Positions 20,324-30,164 of a DNA stretch of 64,000 nt are shown here, one piece after another (position 1 is the first letter of the stretch; every line of letters starts with the position of its first letter). A program made the position numbers and the translations under genes. Under the pieces are notes generated by a model. The model worked only from the letters and a program-made list of their open reading frames with translations, was not told the origin of the DNA and made no database searches. This DNA is from an uncultured Saccharospirillaceae bacterium (lineage in GTDB: Bacteria; Pseudomonadota; Gammaproteobacteria; Pseudomonadales; Oceanobacteraceae): NCBI GenBank assembly GCA_947499545.1, contig CANMOZ010000002.1, positions 62,001 through 126,000 of the forward strand, given 5' to 3'.

Positions 20324-22558
20324 TTAACGGCATTTTGTGGGTGAAATCCGTGAACCCAATCGTTGGCTTCTGATTAAAATAAACATCAAGAGCAAGTAAA
20401 TAAGGTTGGTTGATCCGCCCGACTTTTCTTCAGATAGTTTGTACCCTGCATTTTGATAAGGCTGGTCGTTAGCATTACCCGTCAGAATAATAACTTGCTC
20501 AACTTGGTTATAACCATCATCAAGTTGAAGACGGATTTTAATATCTTCTTCAAGTTGAGATTTTGCATTGATGGTTACCCCAGACGTTGTTTGTGAGACG
20601 TCGAGACCTGCTGCATCGATCACTGTGAGTTTCACCCTATCATTATCTAGGTCCGATATACTTAACGTGCTCACGTTCAAGTCTAAGGGGGTGTTTGGCG
20701 ATAGAGTTAAGGCCGTTTTAAAAGCGGTAGGAGCACGATTGTCATCGGGTGATGTTTCAACTAATAGTCTTACACTGAAGTCCTGATCACTTTTGCTGCC
20801 ATTCTCATAGAACTTACCGTTGGCTGGGCCTGAGTCAATCATCAATTGAGCGGTTGTCATCGGTTTGACTACGATAAAGTATTCCTTGTTGGCCTCTAGA
20901 GGCGTTTTAACATCAAAAAATGCGCGAAACCAAGCTTGGTCTTCGGGTTCCACGGTCGTTGAAAGTATATAATTACCCGATTGAGCTTTTGTCAGGCTGT
21001 CTGCGAGGCCAATCTCAAATTGCCCGGGTAAAACAACACCAATATCGACCCCTTCTGCAACATCAGATAGGCCACTTTGAATGCTCATGATAACCGTATG
21101 GCTGGTGCTTTTTGGAGAAGGCTCCCAAGGCCTCTCGTTGTAGCCATAGCTGCTTTTATGAGAGGTTGAAAATTGAGATAAGAAACTCAGTTGGTTGCGA
21201 ACATTGTCTTTAATGACGCCTTCAGCGCTGTAGAAAAGATTAGCGGTTCCTTGAGAAAGCTGTTTATTAATGAATGAATTTCTGGATGTATACGTCGGTG
21301 CGTTTGGACCAAAAAGCTTTTGATTGTCAGTTGTTTCTGCTCGAATTAAGCGTTTCCCTGCACTGTTTAAGGAAAAATGGCCTTGATCAACATAACTGAT
21401 CAGTAACCCACTGTCATCCAGAGCGCTATCAAGCCCGGTTGTATCCCGATACTCTAGTAAGAAATATTGGAGGTGCTTATAGGGGTCTGCCCAAACCATG
21501 GCCGTATCGTTAGATTGCTGAATGGCAAGCTCTGTTTGTTCATGGCTGGTTTCTAATACTCTAGGAGAAAATAACCCTATTTGGCTTTTACTCCAGCCGG
21601 AAAAATCAATAGGATTTTTCCCTTTGGGTTCTCCAGAAACTCTGGCTTTATCACCGGTTCCCATCAAACCCCAAGCACCAAAACCAGAGTTTTGGGAACC
21701 ACCGCCATTCTGGACATATAGGTCAGGTAAATTAAACAAAAGGTGCCCTAATTCATGACAAATAATACCAATGGTCATGGGGTTGTATTGAACAGAGCTT
21801 CCGTGACGTTCACCCACGACAAGGTATTTTCCTACCTGCACACCATCAAGGCTGATGCCTTCTCGCCCAGCATTGGCATGGGCCCAGACATTGGGTGCTT
21901 GACCAATAATGGCATGTTCATAACCTGCAAATACAAAAATAAGCGCTAATTCATTTGTCTCTAATTTACCGTCTTTATTACGATCGAAATGAGCATAGTC
22001 AATGTATGCGTTGGCTTGTTGTAAGGCTTTATCTACCCAACTTTCAACGGTTTGTCTTCCCGTATTGGGATGAACTTCGTTGAGTTTAACTTTGATGATA
22101 CCGTCATTTGTTCCTTGTGATTCTGTTGCCGGAATGAGTCGTACTTGATTCGATAATGAATCCCGGTAAAAACTGGCCACGCTTTCAGAGGTACCAAAAA
22201 TAAGGCTATTTAAGTCTGTCGTGGAGAGTTCAGAGGCAATATCATTAAACTCGACTTGAAACACCAACACGGGAGTGTCACCAAACTGATTAATGGGCGT
22301 GATGCCTCTTCGCGGGTTTGTTGCAGGCGCTGAAAAGAGGGGTAACTGTTGGCGTTCATTGAGAGTAATTTTATTGCCTTCCCTGTCTTCTAACCAGTAG
22401 TTTTGAGCGTCACCTAACTGGCGAATTTCTATACGACCCTGAGGGGTATCCATTAAAAACCATTCACCAGATGACTGAGGTGATGCGGACAGATAGGTTG
22501 ATATCAACAAACAATTAAGCAAGCAGAGAGTGATTAATCGCATTGTGGTGGTCATCAT
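20324..22558 (-). CDS. Secreted M6-family metalloprotease
   Basis: The protein of about 744 aa has a signal peptide (hydrophobic MRLITLCLLNCLLISTYLSA), a propeptide-like region and a zinc protease core with CHELGHLLFNLPDLY and the downstream GAWGLMGTGD turn. These define the immune-inhibitor-A-like M6 domain. An EF-hand-type loop DRNKDGKLETNE lies before the core. A beta-rich C-terminal part ends in a cadherin-like domain (DLDNDRVKLTVIDAAG), then a GGS tract, a hydrophobic helix and basic residues, resembling a GlyGly-CTERM sorting tail. It is convergent with tadA with almost no gap. The exact start is uncertain (22585, 22558 or 22543). Confidence 0.85.
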   Translation of the reverse strand: MMTTTMRLITLCLLNCLLISTYLSASPQSSGEWFLMDTPQGRIEIRQLGDAQNYWLEDREGNKITLNERQQLPLFSAPATNPRRGITPINQFGDTPVLVFQVEFNDIASELSTTDLNSLIFGTSESVASFYRDSLSNQVRLIPATESQGTNDGIIKVKLNEVHPNTGRQTVESWVDKALQQANAYIDYAHFDRNKDGKLETNELALIFVFAGYEHAIIGQAPNVWAHANAGREGISLDGVQVGKYLVVGERHGSSVQYNPMTIGIICHELGHLLFNLPDLYVQNGGGSQNSGFGAWGLMGTGDKARVSGEPKGKNPIDFSGWSKSQIGLFSPRVLETSHEQTELAIQQSNDTAMVWADPYKHLQYFLLEYRDTTGLDSALDDSGLLISYVDQGHFSLNSAGKRLIRAETTDNQKLFGPNAPTYTSRNSFINKQLSQGTANLFYSAEGVIKDNVRNQLSFLSQFSTSHKSSYGYNERPWEPSPKSTSHTVIMSIQSGLSDVAEGVDIGVVLPGQFEIGLADSLTKAQSGNYILSTTVEPEDQAWFRAFFDVKTPLEANKEYFIVVKPMTTAQLMIDSGPANGKFYENGSKSDQDFSVRLLVETSPDDNRAPTAFKTALTLSPNTPLDLNVSTLSISDLDNDRVKLTVIDAAGLDVSQTTSGVTINAKSQLEEDIKIRLQLDDGYNQVEQVIILTGNANDQPYQNAGYKLSEEKSGGSTNLIYLLLMFILIRSQRLGSRISPTKCR

Positions 22559-22640
22559 GGAGTCGAACGCTTTCTGGACAATCAACGTAGCCTATCAAAG
22601 GGTGGCTTAGGCTTTCTGAGACTCGATTATCAGTACTCTG

Positions 22641-22934
22641 ATGGCAGTTGTTACGCTTTGTTATCTGATGTGTTTTGCTGAATATGAAAGTCTCATATTA
22701 GTAGCTATTGTAAGTATTGTGTTTGATTGTTTTAAATGGTCATGGGTATCAGCCATTCACTTTTCTCTGACAGACCTCAAGGAAGTGACTGCTTACACAA
22801 AGGAGTGGTTATCTTTTAAACCTAATGATAATGCTTACTTGTTGCTCGAGAAAAAAAGTTGGAGAGTGGGATCATTTGCGAGTCCTCATTTGATGCTTGA
22901 TGAGGAAATATGTTTGAATAAAAAAAGACTATAG
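22641..22934 (+). CDS. Possible small membrane protein upstream of betT
   Basis: A 97-codon open frame fills most of the gap before betT and ends 7 bp before its start. It would encode two hydrophobic segments (MAVVTLCYLMCFA and LILVAIVSIVF) and a hydrophilic tail with KEWLSFKPNDNAY. I do not recognise it, and no clear ribosome site precedes the ATG. First codon positions look purine-rich, which supports coding only weakly. It could be chance or a remnant. Confidence 0.25.
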   Translation: MAVVTLCYLMCFAEYESLILVAIVSIVFDCFKWSWVSAIHFSLTDLKEVTAYTKEWLSFKPNDNAYLLLEKKSWRVGSFASPHLMLDEEICLNKKRL

Positions 22935-22941
22935 GTGTCAC

Positions 22942-24948
22942 ATGAGTGAAATGATGAGTGAAACAGAGAACAAACCTCGAGTAAAAATCAATCCCCCCGT
23001 TTTTTTTGGATCTACCTTATTAATATTCCTTATTTGTTTATATGCCGTTTTATTTCCTGATGAGGCAAAAATACATTTTCAAAGTTTACAATCCAGTATT
23101 GTGAGTAATGCTGGTTGGTTTTATGTATTGGCGGTCGCCATTATTTTAATCGTGGTCGCTTTTTTAGGTCTTTCAAAATACGGTGAAATTAAATTAGGGC
23201 CTGATCATGCAGAGCCAGATTTTTCTTATGGTTCTTGGTTTGCTATGTTGTTTTCAGCAGGTATGGGCATTGGATTAATGTTTTTTGGTGTTGCAGAACC
23301 TGTCATGCACTTTTTAAGTCCTCCTGTTGGAGATGCGGGGACGATTGAAGCAGCCAAAGAGGCTATGAAATTAACGTTTTTCCATTGGGGGTTACATGCT
23401 TGGGCAATATACGCAATTGTTGCGTTAATATTAGCCTTTTTTAGTTATAGACATGGCTTGCCTTTAACGCTCAGATCTGCGTTGTACCCCATTATCGGAG
23501 AAAAAATTTATGGCCCAATAGGTCATGCCGTTGATATCTTCGCTGTCATTGGAACGGTCTTTGGTGTTGCAACCTCTCTAGGCTATGGCGTATTGCAAGT
23601 GAATGCCGGCCTAAATTACTTGATGGATATTCCCGTTAGCGAAACCACACAGGTATGGTTGATCGTTGGCATCACTGCGCTTGCTACTATTTCGGTTGTG
23701 ACGGGTTTGGATGCTGGTATACGCCGTCTGTCTGAGTTGAATTTGTTGCTTGCGGTTGTGCTCTTGTTATTTGTAGGAGTGTTTGGACCGACCGTTTTAT
23801 TGATGCAAACCTTCGTTCAAAATACCGGAGCGTACCTTTCGGAAATTGTGAGTAAGACGTTTAATTTGTATGCCTATGATTCGACCGATTGGTTGGGTGG
23901 ATGGACACTCTTGTATTGGGGCTGGTGGATGTCTTGGTCGCCATTTGTCGGAATGTTTATTGCTCGTGTCTCCAGAGGCAGAACCATACGCGAGTTTGTA
24001 ATGGGGGTTTTATTTGTACCTGCTGGTTTTACCTTACTCTGGATGACTTTTTTTGGTAACTCTGCAATTGATCTGATTTTAAACCAAGGGCAGGAGGTAT
24101 TGGCAAAAGCCGTTCAAGATGATGTATCGATAGCGCTTTTCCAATTTCTAGAGCAATTTCCCTTTTCACAATTTTTATCGGGTTTAGCAACGTTAATGGT
24201 GGTCGTTTTTTTTGTGACATCTTCGGATTCAGGATCAATGGTGGTCGATATGTTGGCATCAGGTGGGCATGACGATACTCCGGTCTGGCAAAGAATATTT
24301 TGGGCTTCATCTGAAGGAATTGTCGCCACGGCATTGCTACTGGCAGGTGGCTTGGCAGCGTTGCAAACCGCCACCATCGCCAGTGCATTGCCTTTCTCAA
24401 TCGTTTTGCTGATTGCATGTTATGGATTAATTAAAGCATTGCGTATTGAAGCCTTTAAGCGAGAAAGCTTAACGGTTACAAACCTTGCTCCTCGAGAAAG
24501 TTTGGTGCACGTTCCTTGGCAGAGACGCCTTCGAGCGATGGTACAATTCCCAAGAAGAGCACATGTTAATCGCTTTATTGAAGATGTCGTCGTGCCTGCA
24601 TTCGGTGATGTAGGTGAAGAGTTGGAGAAGCAAGGCATTTCCACACAAGTTCATCGTGATGAGCAGGCAGGAAGAGCGCGCTTAGAGGTGTTTCATGGGG
24701 AAGAAGTGGACTTTCTGTATGAGGTTCGTCCAAGGGCCTATGTACAACCAACCTTTTTGGTGACCGAAACGAAACGCACTGAAAAAGAAGATGATGTGCA
24801 GGAAGAGAAAAAATATTTCCGCGCTGAGGTACACCTTCGGGAAGGTGGCCAAAACTATGATGTGATGGGTTGGACAAAAGATCAGATCATCAACGATATT
24901 TTGGACCAATACGAAAAACACATGCACTTTTTGCATTTGGTGAGATGA
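22942..24948 (+). CDS. betT: BCCT-family choline/betaine transporter (BetT type)
   Basis: The 668-aa protein has twelve predicted helices. GMGIGLMFFGVAEPVMHF (helix 3) and WTLLYWGWWMSWSPFVGMF (helix 8, aromatic substrate box) are the classic BCCT signatures. A cytoplasmic C-terminal domain of about 170 residues ends in a segment with GGQNYDVMGWTKDQ and HMHFLHLVR, very like E. coli BetT (677 aa), the osmosensing proton-choline symporter. No betA, betB or betI is adjacent. Substrate could be choline or another quaternary amine. Confidence 0.88.
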   Translation: MSEMMSETENKPRVKINPPVFFGSTLLIFLICLYAVLFPDEAKIHFQSLQSSIVSNAGWFYVLAVAIILIVVAFLGLSKYGEIKLGPDHAEPDFSYGSWFAMLFSAGMGIGLMFFGVAEPVMHFLSPPVGDAGTIEAAKEAMKLTFFHWGLHAWAIYAIVALILAFFSYRHGLPLTLRSALYPIIGEKIYGPIGHAVDIFAVIGTVFGVATSLGYGVLQVNAGLNYLMDIPVSETTQVWLIVGITALATISVVTGLDAGIRRLSELNLLLAVVLLLFVGVFGPTVLLMQTFVQNTGAYLSEIVSKTFNLYAYDSTDWLGGWTLLYWGWWMSWSPFVGMFIARVSRGRTIREFVMGVLFVPAGFTLLWMTFFGNSAIDLILNQGQEVLAKAVQDDVSIALFQFLEQFPFSQFLSGLATLMVVVFFVTSSDSGSMVVDMLASGGHDDTPVWQRIFWASSEGIVATALLLAGGLAALQTATIASALPFSIVLLIACYGLIKALRIEAFKRESLTVTNLAPRESLVHVPWQRRLRAMVQFPRRAHVNRFIEDVVVPAFGDVGEELEKQGISTQVHRDEQAGRARLEVFHGEEVDFLYEVRPRAYVQPTFLVTETKRTEKEDDVQEEKKYFRAEVHLREGGQNYDVMGWTKDQIINDILDQYEKHMHFLHLVR

Positions 24949-25001
24949 TGAATTGATACGCAGTCATTTTTGTATCAAAACATCATAATATCTGTTTAAT
25001 G

Positions 25002-25030
25002 AAGCCTGGGGCTCTTATCCTCAGGCTTTT
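25002..25030 (+). terminator. Terminator after betT
   Basis: A 10-bp stem AAGCCTGGGG / CCTCAGGCTT (one G-U pair) with a 7-nt loop ends in TTTT at 25027-25030. It lies 53 bp after the betT stop. Confidence 0.75.
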
Positions 25031-25051
25031 CTGCTTGAAAAGAGGGTAACT

Positions 25052-25546
25052 GTGGAACGTATTCCGAGCGTCCAAGAAGAGGATGTCGTGGCGTTTGATC
25101 CTAATGCAGGTGAGACGACAAGCTCGTCGACTGCATCGGCTAATAAGTGTGATGCTTGCACAGCGTTGTGTTGTCAGTACATTACTCAAGAAATTGATAC
25201 CCCAAAAACCAAAGATGAATTTGATGTGTTGTTGTGGCAAATCTCTCATCGGGGGGTTCATGTATTTAAAGATTGCAATGGCTGGTACTTATTGGTGCAA
25301 GCACCTTGCACGCATTTATTACCCGATAACCGTTGCGGCATTTACGACGTTCGTCCAGCTATTTGTCGAGAGCACTCGACGGAAGGCTGTGAACGGGATG
25401 TGGCTATTGATGCGGGTTGTGAACTCTATTTCCAGAATTATGCGGAGCTGGATAACTACTGTCGGGAACGTTTTAAGCGTTGGGATCAGCGTTTTGAAAA
25501 AAAGCTAAAAAAACAGAAAAAGGCTAAGAAAAACAAAGCGTCATAA
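25052..25546 (+). CDS. YkgJ-family cysteine-cluster protein
   Basis: The 164-aa protein starts at GTG after AGAGGG. It carries the cysteine cluster of the YkgJ/UPF0153 family: CDACTALCCQY, then APCTHLLPDNRCGIYDVRPAICREH and GCERD. The cysteines probably bind zinc or an Fe-S cluster. The C-terminus is a lysine-rich helix (KKLKKQKKAKKNKAS). Function is unknown for the family. Confidence 0.85.
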   Translation: MERIPSVQEEDVVAFDPNAGETTSSSTASANKCDACTALCCQYITQEIDTPKTKDEFDVLLWQISHRGVHVFKDCNGWYLLVQAPCTHLLPDNRCGIYDVRPAICREHSTEGCERDVAIDAGCELYFQNYAELDNYCRERFKRWDQRFEKKLKKQKKAKKNKAS

Positions 25547-25631
25547 GGATCTAAGATATAAGGTCTTACTGGCGTAAAACAGGGAGCTAAACTGATCAAA
25601 GAAGGTTCGCGTACACCCAGGCGGAGGGGAT

Positions 25632-25865
25632 ATGGATACAAGTAATCACTTCGGGTTGTCGGCACTGTTTGACCAGCTAGGCTTGCCTTCTGATAATGAC
25701 AGCATTTCTCGGTTTATTAGTGAACATAACTTAAAGCCTGAGACCAAGCTGTATGAAGCTAACTTTTGGACATGTGCCCAATCTGCGTTTCTGAAAGAAG
25801 CGATTGAGGAAGATTCTGATTGGGTCGAAGCTGTAGATCATTTAGATGCTGAGTTAAGGCACTGA
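25632..25865 (+). CDS. DUF2789 family protein
   Basis: The 77-aa protein starts at ATG 25632 with GGAGGGG before it. It matches my memory of DUF2789: an N-terminal helix with LFDQLGLPSDNDSI, the conserved FWTCAQSAFLKEAIEEDSDW and the C-terminal VDHLDAELRH. These are small acidic gammaproteobacterial proteins of unknown function. It stands alone between the YkgJ gene and panB. Confidence 0.85.
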   Translation: MDTSNHFGLSALFDQLGLPSDNDSISRFISEHNLKPETKLYEANFWTCAQSAFLKEAIEEDSDWVEAVDHLDAELRH

Positions 25866-26074
25866 TGGTCAGCTTGGCGGTGATTTGCTGATATTCAGAT
25901 GCACCCCCATTGCTTTTGTATGAATGACTTGATTGCCCTCTCGACCCGCTTTGAAGAACCCTCCTATCTCGCTTCTTTGCCATCATTGTTGATGAAAGGG
26001 ATGAAATCCCTCTTGACTTGGGACCATCATATCAAGACCATGTGCCAGTCATTTCTGTCTACAGGAAGATTGGT

Positions 26075-26887
26075 GTGAGTAGCCAAGGCCCTCTCGGTAA
26101 AATAACGCTTAGTAAGCTGCAAACGCTTAAAAATGAGCAAAAGAAATTCGCTATGGTCACGGTCTATGATGCGACCTTTGCTCATTGGGCATCAGAAGCC
26201 GGCATAGAAACCCTCTTAGTTGGGGATTCGCTTGGTATGGTATTGCAAGGTCGTGACAGCACCCTGGCCGTTACGCTTGATGATATGGTTTATCACGTAG
26301 AAATGGTCGCAAGAGGTAACAAAGGCAGTTGGATCATAGCCGATATGCCTTTCATGACCACGAATACACCAGAATCTACGCTTGAGAATGCCGCTCGTTT
26401 GATGCAGGCCGGCGCCCAAATGGTCAAGATTGAGGGAGGTGTTTGGCTTGCGGAAACGATAACCTTACTTGCCGAACGAGGCGTTCCAGTGTGTGCGCAT
26501 TTGGGATTAACGCCTCAGTCTGTTCATAAGTTGGGTGGTTTTAAAGTGCAAGGGCGTGATGAAGGCGCAGCGGAAGAAATTATCCAGGCTGCCCAAGAGT
26601 TGGAAGATGCCGGTGCTGACATGCTGCTTTTGGAGTGTGTACCCACTCAGCTAGCGCAGCGTATTACCCAGCAAGCTTCAGTTCCTGTCGTAGGTATTGG
26701 TGCTGGACCTTATACGGATGCGCAAGTGTTGGTTATGCACGATTTGCTTGGCATTACAGTCGGTAGAATCCCCAAGTTTTCCAAAAATTACCTGACTGAT
26801 GGGCGCTCGATCCCTTCTGCATTTGAAGCCTATGCGAATGAAGTGCGTCAGGGAGATTTCCCTACTCTGGAACAAGGTTTTGAATGA
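26075..26887 (+). CDS. panB: Ketopantoate hydroxymethyltransferase
   Basis: PanB makes ketopantoate from ketoisovalerate and methylene-tetrahydrofolate, the first step to pantothenate. GTG at 26075 with AGGAAG at good spacing gives 270 aa, close to E. coli PanB (264). The in-frame ATG at 26018 adds 19 residues not seen in the family. Signatures are [48 protein letters not shown] and [14 protein letters not shown]. The TGA overlaps the panC ATG by 4 nt. Confidence 0.96.
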   Translation: MSSQGPLGKITLSKLQTLKNEQKKFAMVTVYDATFAHWASEAGIETLLVGDSLGMVLQGRDSTLAVTLDDMVYHVEMVARGNKGSWIIADMPFMTTNTPESTLENAARLMQAGAQMVKIEGGVWLAETITLLAERGVPVCAHLGLTPQSVHKLGGFKVQGRDEGAAEEIIQAAQELEDAGADMLLLECVPTQLAQRITQQASVPVVGIGAGPYTDAQVLVMHDLLGITVGRIPKFSKNYLTDGRSIPSAFEAYANEVRQGDFPTLEQGFE

Positions 26888-27756
26888 GCATGTTGTACAG
26901 CATTGAGAAACTGGATGAATTGCGCGCTCGAGTGCAAGAAGCCAAAGGCGCTGGACAACGTGTTGGTTTTGTCCCAACGATGGGCAATCTTCATGACGGT
27001 CATATTCAACTGGTCCAAGCAGCGAAAGAACAGTGCGATGTTGTTGTCAGCAGTATCTTTGTGAATCCCTTGCAGTTTGGCGTGGGAGAGGATCTTGAGG
27101 CTTATCCTCGCACACTTGCATCTGACCAACATAAGTTAGAGGCTGCTGGTTGTGATCTGTTGTATATCCCCTCCGTAAGTACTATGTACCCCGAAGGAGA
27201 GATGAATCAAACAAGGGTTAAGGTGCCTGGAGTCTCTGAAGGGCTGTGTGGAGAAAGTCGCCCGATCCATTTTGAAGGTGTTGCAACCGTTGTGACCAAG
27301 CTCTTCAACATGGTAATGCCGGATGTCGCATTTTTCGGGAAAAAAGATTATCAACAGCTGGCTGTCATTCGAAAGCTCGTATCGGATCTCGCGATGCCCA
27401 TTGAAGTGGTCGGTGTCGACACTGTAAGAGCTGAAGATGGGTTGGCTCTGAGTTCACGTAACCAATATTTGAGTGAGTCAGAAAGGGCAATTGCGCCTCA
27501 GCTTTACCAGATCCTAACCGAGGTTTCGAAGCGCTTACTTGAAAAACCCAGTGAGTGGCAAGATGCTCAGCAATATGGTATTCATGCGTTAGTGGAAGCT
27601 GGGCTAAAACCCGACTACCTTGAGGTACGTGAGGCCAGAGGATTAGGGAAGCCGAGTGTAAGTGATCATCAATGGGTGATTTTGGTTGCAGCTTATTTGG
27701 GTAAAGCGCGACTCATTGACAATCTTGAGGTGGCGTTGAATCGCCTTAAAGATTGA
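26884..27756 (+). CDS. panC: Pantothenate synthetase
   Basis: PanC ligates pantoate and beta-alanine with ATP. The 290-aa protein has [16 protein letters not shown] (nucleotide-binding HxGH-like DGH), [29 protein letters not shown] and [11 protein letters not shown], all standard. It starts inside the panB stop (ATGA), so the two are translationally coupled. Size fits the family. Confidence 0.97.
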   Translation: MSMLYSIEKLDELRARVQEAKGAGQRVGFVPTMGNLHDGHIQLVQAAKEQCDVVVSSIFVNPLQFGVGEDLEAYPRTLASDQHKLEAAGCDLLYIPSVSTMYPEGEMNQTRVKVPGVSEGLCGESRPIHFEGVATVVTKLFNMVMPDVAFFGKKDYQQLAVIRKLVSDLAMPIEVVGVDTVRAEDGLALSSRNQYLSESERAIAPQLYQILTEVSKRLLEKPSEWQDAQQYGIHALVEAGLKPDYLEVREARGLGKPSVSDHQWVILVAAYLGKARLIDNLEVALNRLKD

Positions 27757-27852
27757 GGCATACTTCCGCGTCGCTCCAGGCATGGCGGACGTGATGAAGG
27801 CCAGTCTATGGGTGTTAGGAGCTCTTAGCCATACTAGGTAAAGGTCGTAAAC

Positions 27853-28233
27853 ATGCAATCCATTATGCTAAAAGCCAAACTGCATCAAGCTCGTGTAACC
27901 CACGCGGTGTTGGAATACGAGGGCTCTTGTGCGATCGATGGAAACCTGCTTGATATGGCGGGGATTCGCGAGTACGAGCAAATTCAAATTTACAACATCG
28001 AAAATGGACAGCGCTTTACGACGTATGCGATTCGTGGTGAGGAAGGCTCTGGTATCATATCGGTTAACGGTGCAGCTGCACACTTAGCGAGTGTTGGTGA
28101 TCGAGTGATCATCTGTGCCTACGCTCAGTACTCTGAAGAAGAGTTGGTTAAGTTTAAACCCCGTCTTATCTATATGATGGAAGGCAATGACGTCAGTCAT
28201 ACCAGCAACGCCATTCCAGTACAGGTTGCTTAA
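27853..28233 (+). CDS. panD: Aspartate 1-decarboxylase proenzyme
   Basis: PanD makes beta-alanine from aspartate. The 126-aa proenzyme has the self-cleavage site Gly24-Ser25 in EYEGSCAID, where Ser becomes the pyruvoyl group, and the conserved Tyr/Asn segment [34 protein letters not shown] follows. It lies 97 bp after panC, completing panBCD in one orientation. Confidence 0.97.
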   Translation: MQSIMLKAKLHQARVTHAVLEYEGSCAIDGNLLDMAGIREYEQIQIYNIENGQRFTTYAIRGEEGSGIISVNGAAAHLASVGDRVIICAYAQYSEEELVKFKPRLIYMMEGNDVSHTSNAIPVQVA

Positions 28234-28335
28234 TCTTCAAGTATGGGTCAGCTCGACTTAGGTTCTGGCCCTCGCTAATCCCCTTTAATCAAAGGGAATA
28301 CTTTCACCCTCACTCTTCCTTACGGAATCATCAGC

Positions 28336-28737
28336 GTGACTTTCTCTGAACGACCACTAGAAGACCTTTACCAATGGTCTGAAAATCACATGCGTGTTTT
28401 GGATTGTCGACAATACCCCAAGTATTCCATTTACTTAACCTTTACACGCAGTCAAGAAGTTGCTCATGCAATTAAATCTGGCATTATCAAGCACCCAGAA
28501 GCACAGCGCCGAGCTTGTTTAGCGAGCATCTTCTTGGCAGCTCAAAGGAAATCAGGCACGTCGGACTGGAAGCAGGCACTCAAAGCGGATTTTGAAGTTC
28601 TTCGTAAGGCCACCGATGGATCAGTAGACATTCGGCATTCACTTGATCAAGCTCAAGCATTGGTGCTGGATACGAACGCGGACAAGCAAGAAAGTGAAAT
28701 GCTTTTGAGGGCTTTAAATCGATTGCACTTAGACTAA
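28336..28737 (+). CDS. Hypothetical protein downstream of panD
   Basis: The 133-aa product begins at GTG with CGGAA upstream. It is mostly helical by eye, soluble, with basic and acidic clusters (HPEAQRRACLASIFLAAQ, DWKQALKADFEVLRKA). No signal peptide, membrane helix or known motif is seen, and I do not recognise the family. It may be co-transcribed with panD, 102 bp upstream. Confidence 0.6.
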   Translation: MTFSERPLEDLYQWSENHMRVLDCRQYPKYSIYLTFTRSQEVAHAIKSGIIKHPEAQRRACLASIFLAAQRKSGTSDWKQALKADFEVLRKATDGSVDIRHSLDQAQALVLDTNADKQESEMLLRALNRLHLD

Positions 28738-28771
28738 CCCTAACCAACGGACTTGTGAGCATTTTTGTTCA

Positions 28772-29821
28772 TCAACAAAGTTCTTGTTGAGTGAACGCAC
28801 GGTAGTACCCTGGTTTAACTCTCAAATGGATGGATTGATTGGGCGATAGAGTGCAAATGCTAGGGGTTTGGCATCGAATTCGTTCTTTGGAGTTCAACTC
28901 TACTTCCAGTTGAGAGCCAAAGCCAATGAATTGATTTGAGATGAGAGCCCCTTCTGAGCCGTGCTCGCTGATAAGGAAATCCGTTGGCCTCAGTAGGATA
29001 TGCAGTGAGTCGCCTCTATTCAGAGCTTCCTTCGATTGAACTTGAATCGGGCCCAATGCTGTCGAAGCGCAGCCAGCTTCATCGTACACCCCTTGAATCA
29101 GTTGTCCCTCACCAATAAAAGTGGCAACGTCTGGGCAGTTTGGCTGGTGATACAGGGACTCAACGCTGTCCCATTGCAGTAATTGGCCTTCCTTCATCAC
29201 CCCAACCTGATCGGCTAGTGTGAAAGCCTCCTGCTGATCATGCGTGACCATCAGAGCCGTTATTCCTTGATCTTTTAGCATTTGGCGGACTTCCTGGCTA
29301 AGGGTGCGTCTCAGTTCGGCATCCAAGTTAGAGAAAGGCTCATCCATCAGTAAGAGTTTTGGTCTTGGCGCCAGGGCTCGAGCCAGAGCAACACGTTGCT
29401 GCTGTCCACCAGAGAGTTCATGAGGGTAACGCATAGCCAAATGAGCAAGCCCCGTCAGCTTCAGCATTTCTTCTAGTCGACTTTGACGTTTTTGGGACTC
29501 CCAGCGGCGCAACCCAAAAGCTAAATTGTCTTGGATGCTGAGATGGGGAAATAACGCATAATCTTGAAACACCATGCCCATGTCACGCTTCTCTGGTGCA
29601 AGCACAAAATTAGATTGGCTCATCACTTGTTCATTTAGCGCGATCTGTCCGCTTGAGGGGGTATAGAAGCCAGCGATCAAGCGCAAAAGAGTGGTTTTAC
29701 CGCAGCCGCTCGGTCCCAGTAAGCATCCAATTTCCCCTTTTTCTAAGGAAAAGCCTACCTGATGCAATATGGGCGTGCGTTCAATGGCGCAGCTTAAAGC
29801 CTGTAATGTTAGGAAACTCAT
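28772..29821 (-). CDS. ABC transporter ATP-binding protein, FbpC/PotA-like
   Basis: The 349-aa ATPase has Walker A GPSGCGKTTLLR, Q-loop FQDYALFPHLS, signature LSGGQQQRVALARAL, Walker B LLLMDEPFSNLD and switch VTHDQQEAFTLAD. A C-terminal TOBE-like regulatory domain follows (about residues 235-349). It belongs to the iron(III)/spermidine/sulfate importer ATPases. No permease or binding-protein gene is near, so its partners must be elsewhere and the substrate is unknown. Confidence 0.88.
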   Translation of the reverse strand: MSFLTLQALSCAIERTPILHQVGFSLEKGEIGCLLGPSGCGKTTLLRLIAGFYTPSSGQIALNEQVMSQSNFVLAPEKRDMGMVFQDYALFPHLSIQDNLAFGLRRWESQKRQSRLEEMLKLTGLAHLAMRYPHELSGGQQQRVALARALAPRPKLLLMDEPFSNLDAELRRTLSQEVRQMLKDQGITALMVTHDQQEAFTLADQVGVMKEGQLLQWDSVESLYHQPNCPDVATFIGEGQLIQGVYDEAGCASTALGPIQVQSKEALNRGDSLHILLRPTDFLISEHGSEGALISNQFIGFGSQLEVELNSKERIRCQTPSICTLSPNQSIHLRVKPGYYRAFTQQELC

Positions 29822-30164
29822 GTAACTTTTTCAGTAAAGTCCTTCGGTTGGGCCCACCGATTGAAAGAGTGGCTCGCGCTAGGATAGCAGGATAGGCATG
29901 CCGTGCCCACTAGCAAATTCACTCTAGTATAGGGGGCGTTTTTCAAGCTGCGTTGCCAGGAATGGGTTCGTGTGTCAGAAGTATAACAAGTTGCTAGATA
30001 AGGGAAGAAGTCAGCCTATTTTACGGATTATCACAAGATTGTCTTATTTTCTTCAGTGAACTTTCATATTCCTCTGCTTTACTTCACTCAACCCTTAAAG
30101 GTCAGGTGATTCTGATCTGTTTCATGCGAGCGATTATGGATGTTCAACATAGGAGAATGGATAA
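29822..30164. other. Divergent intergenic region
   Basis: These 343 bp lie between the ABC ATPase start (minus) and a small secreted-protein gene (plus). AGGAG at about 30151 is the ribosome site of the latter. I see no definite promoter hexamers, repeats or RNA gene. Confidence 0.4.
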
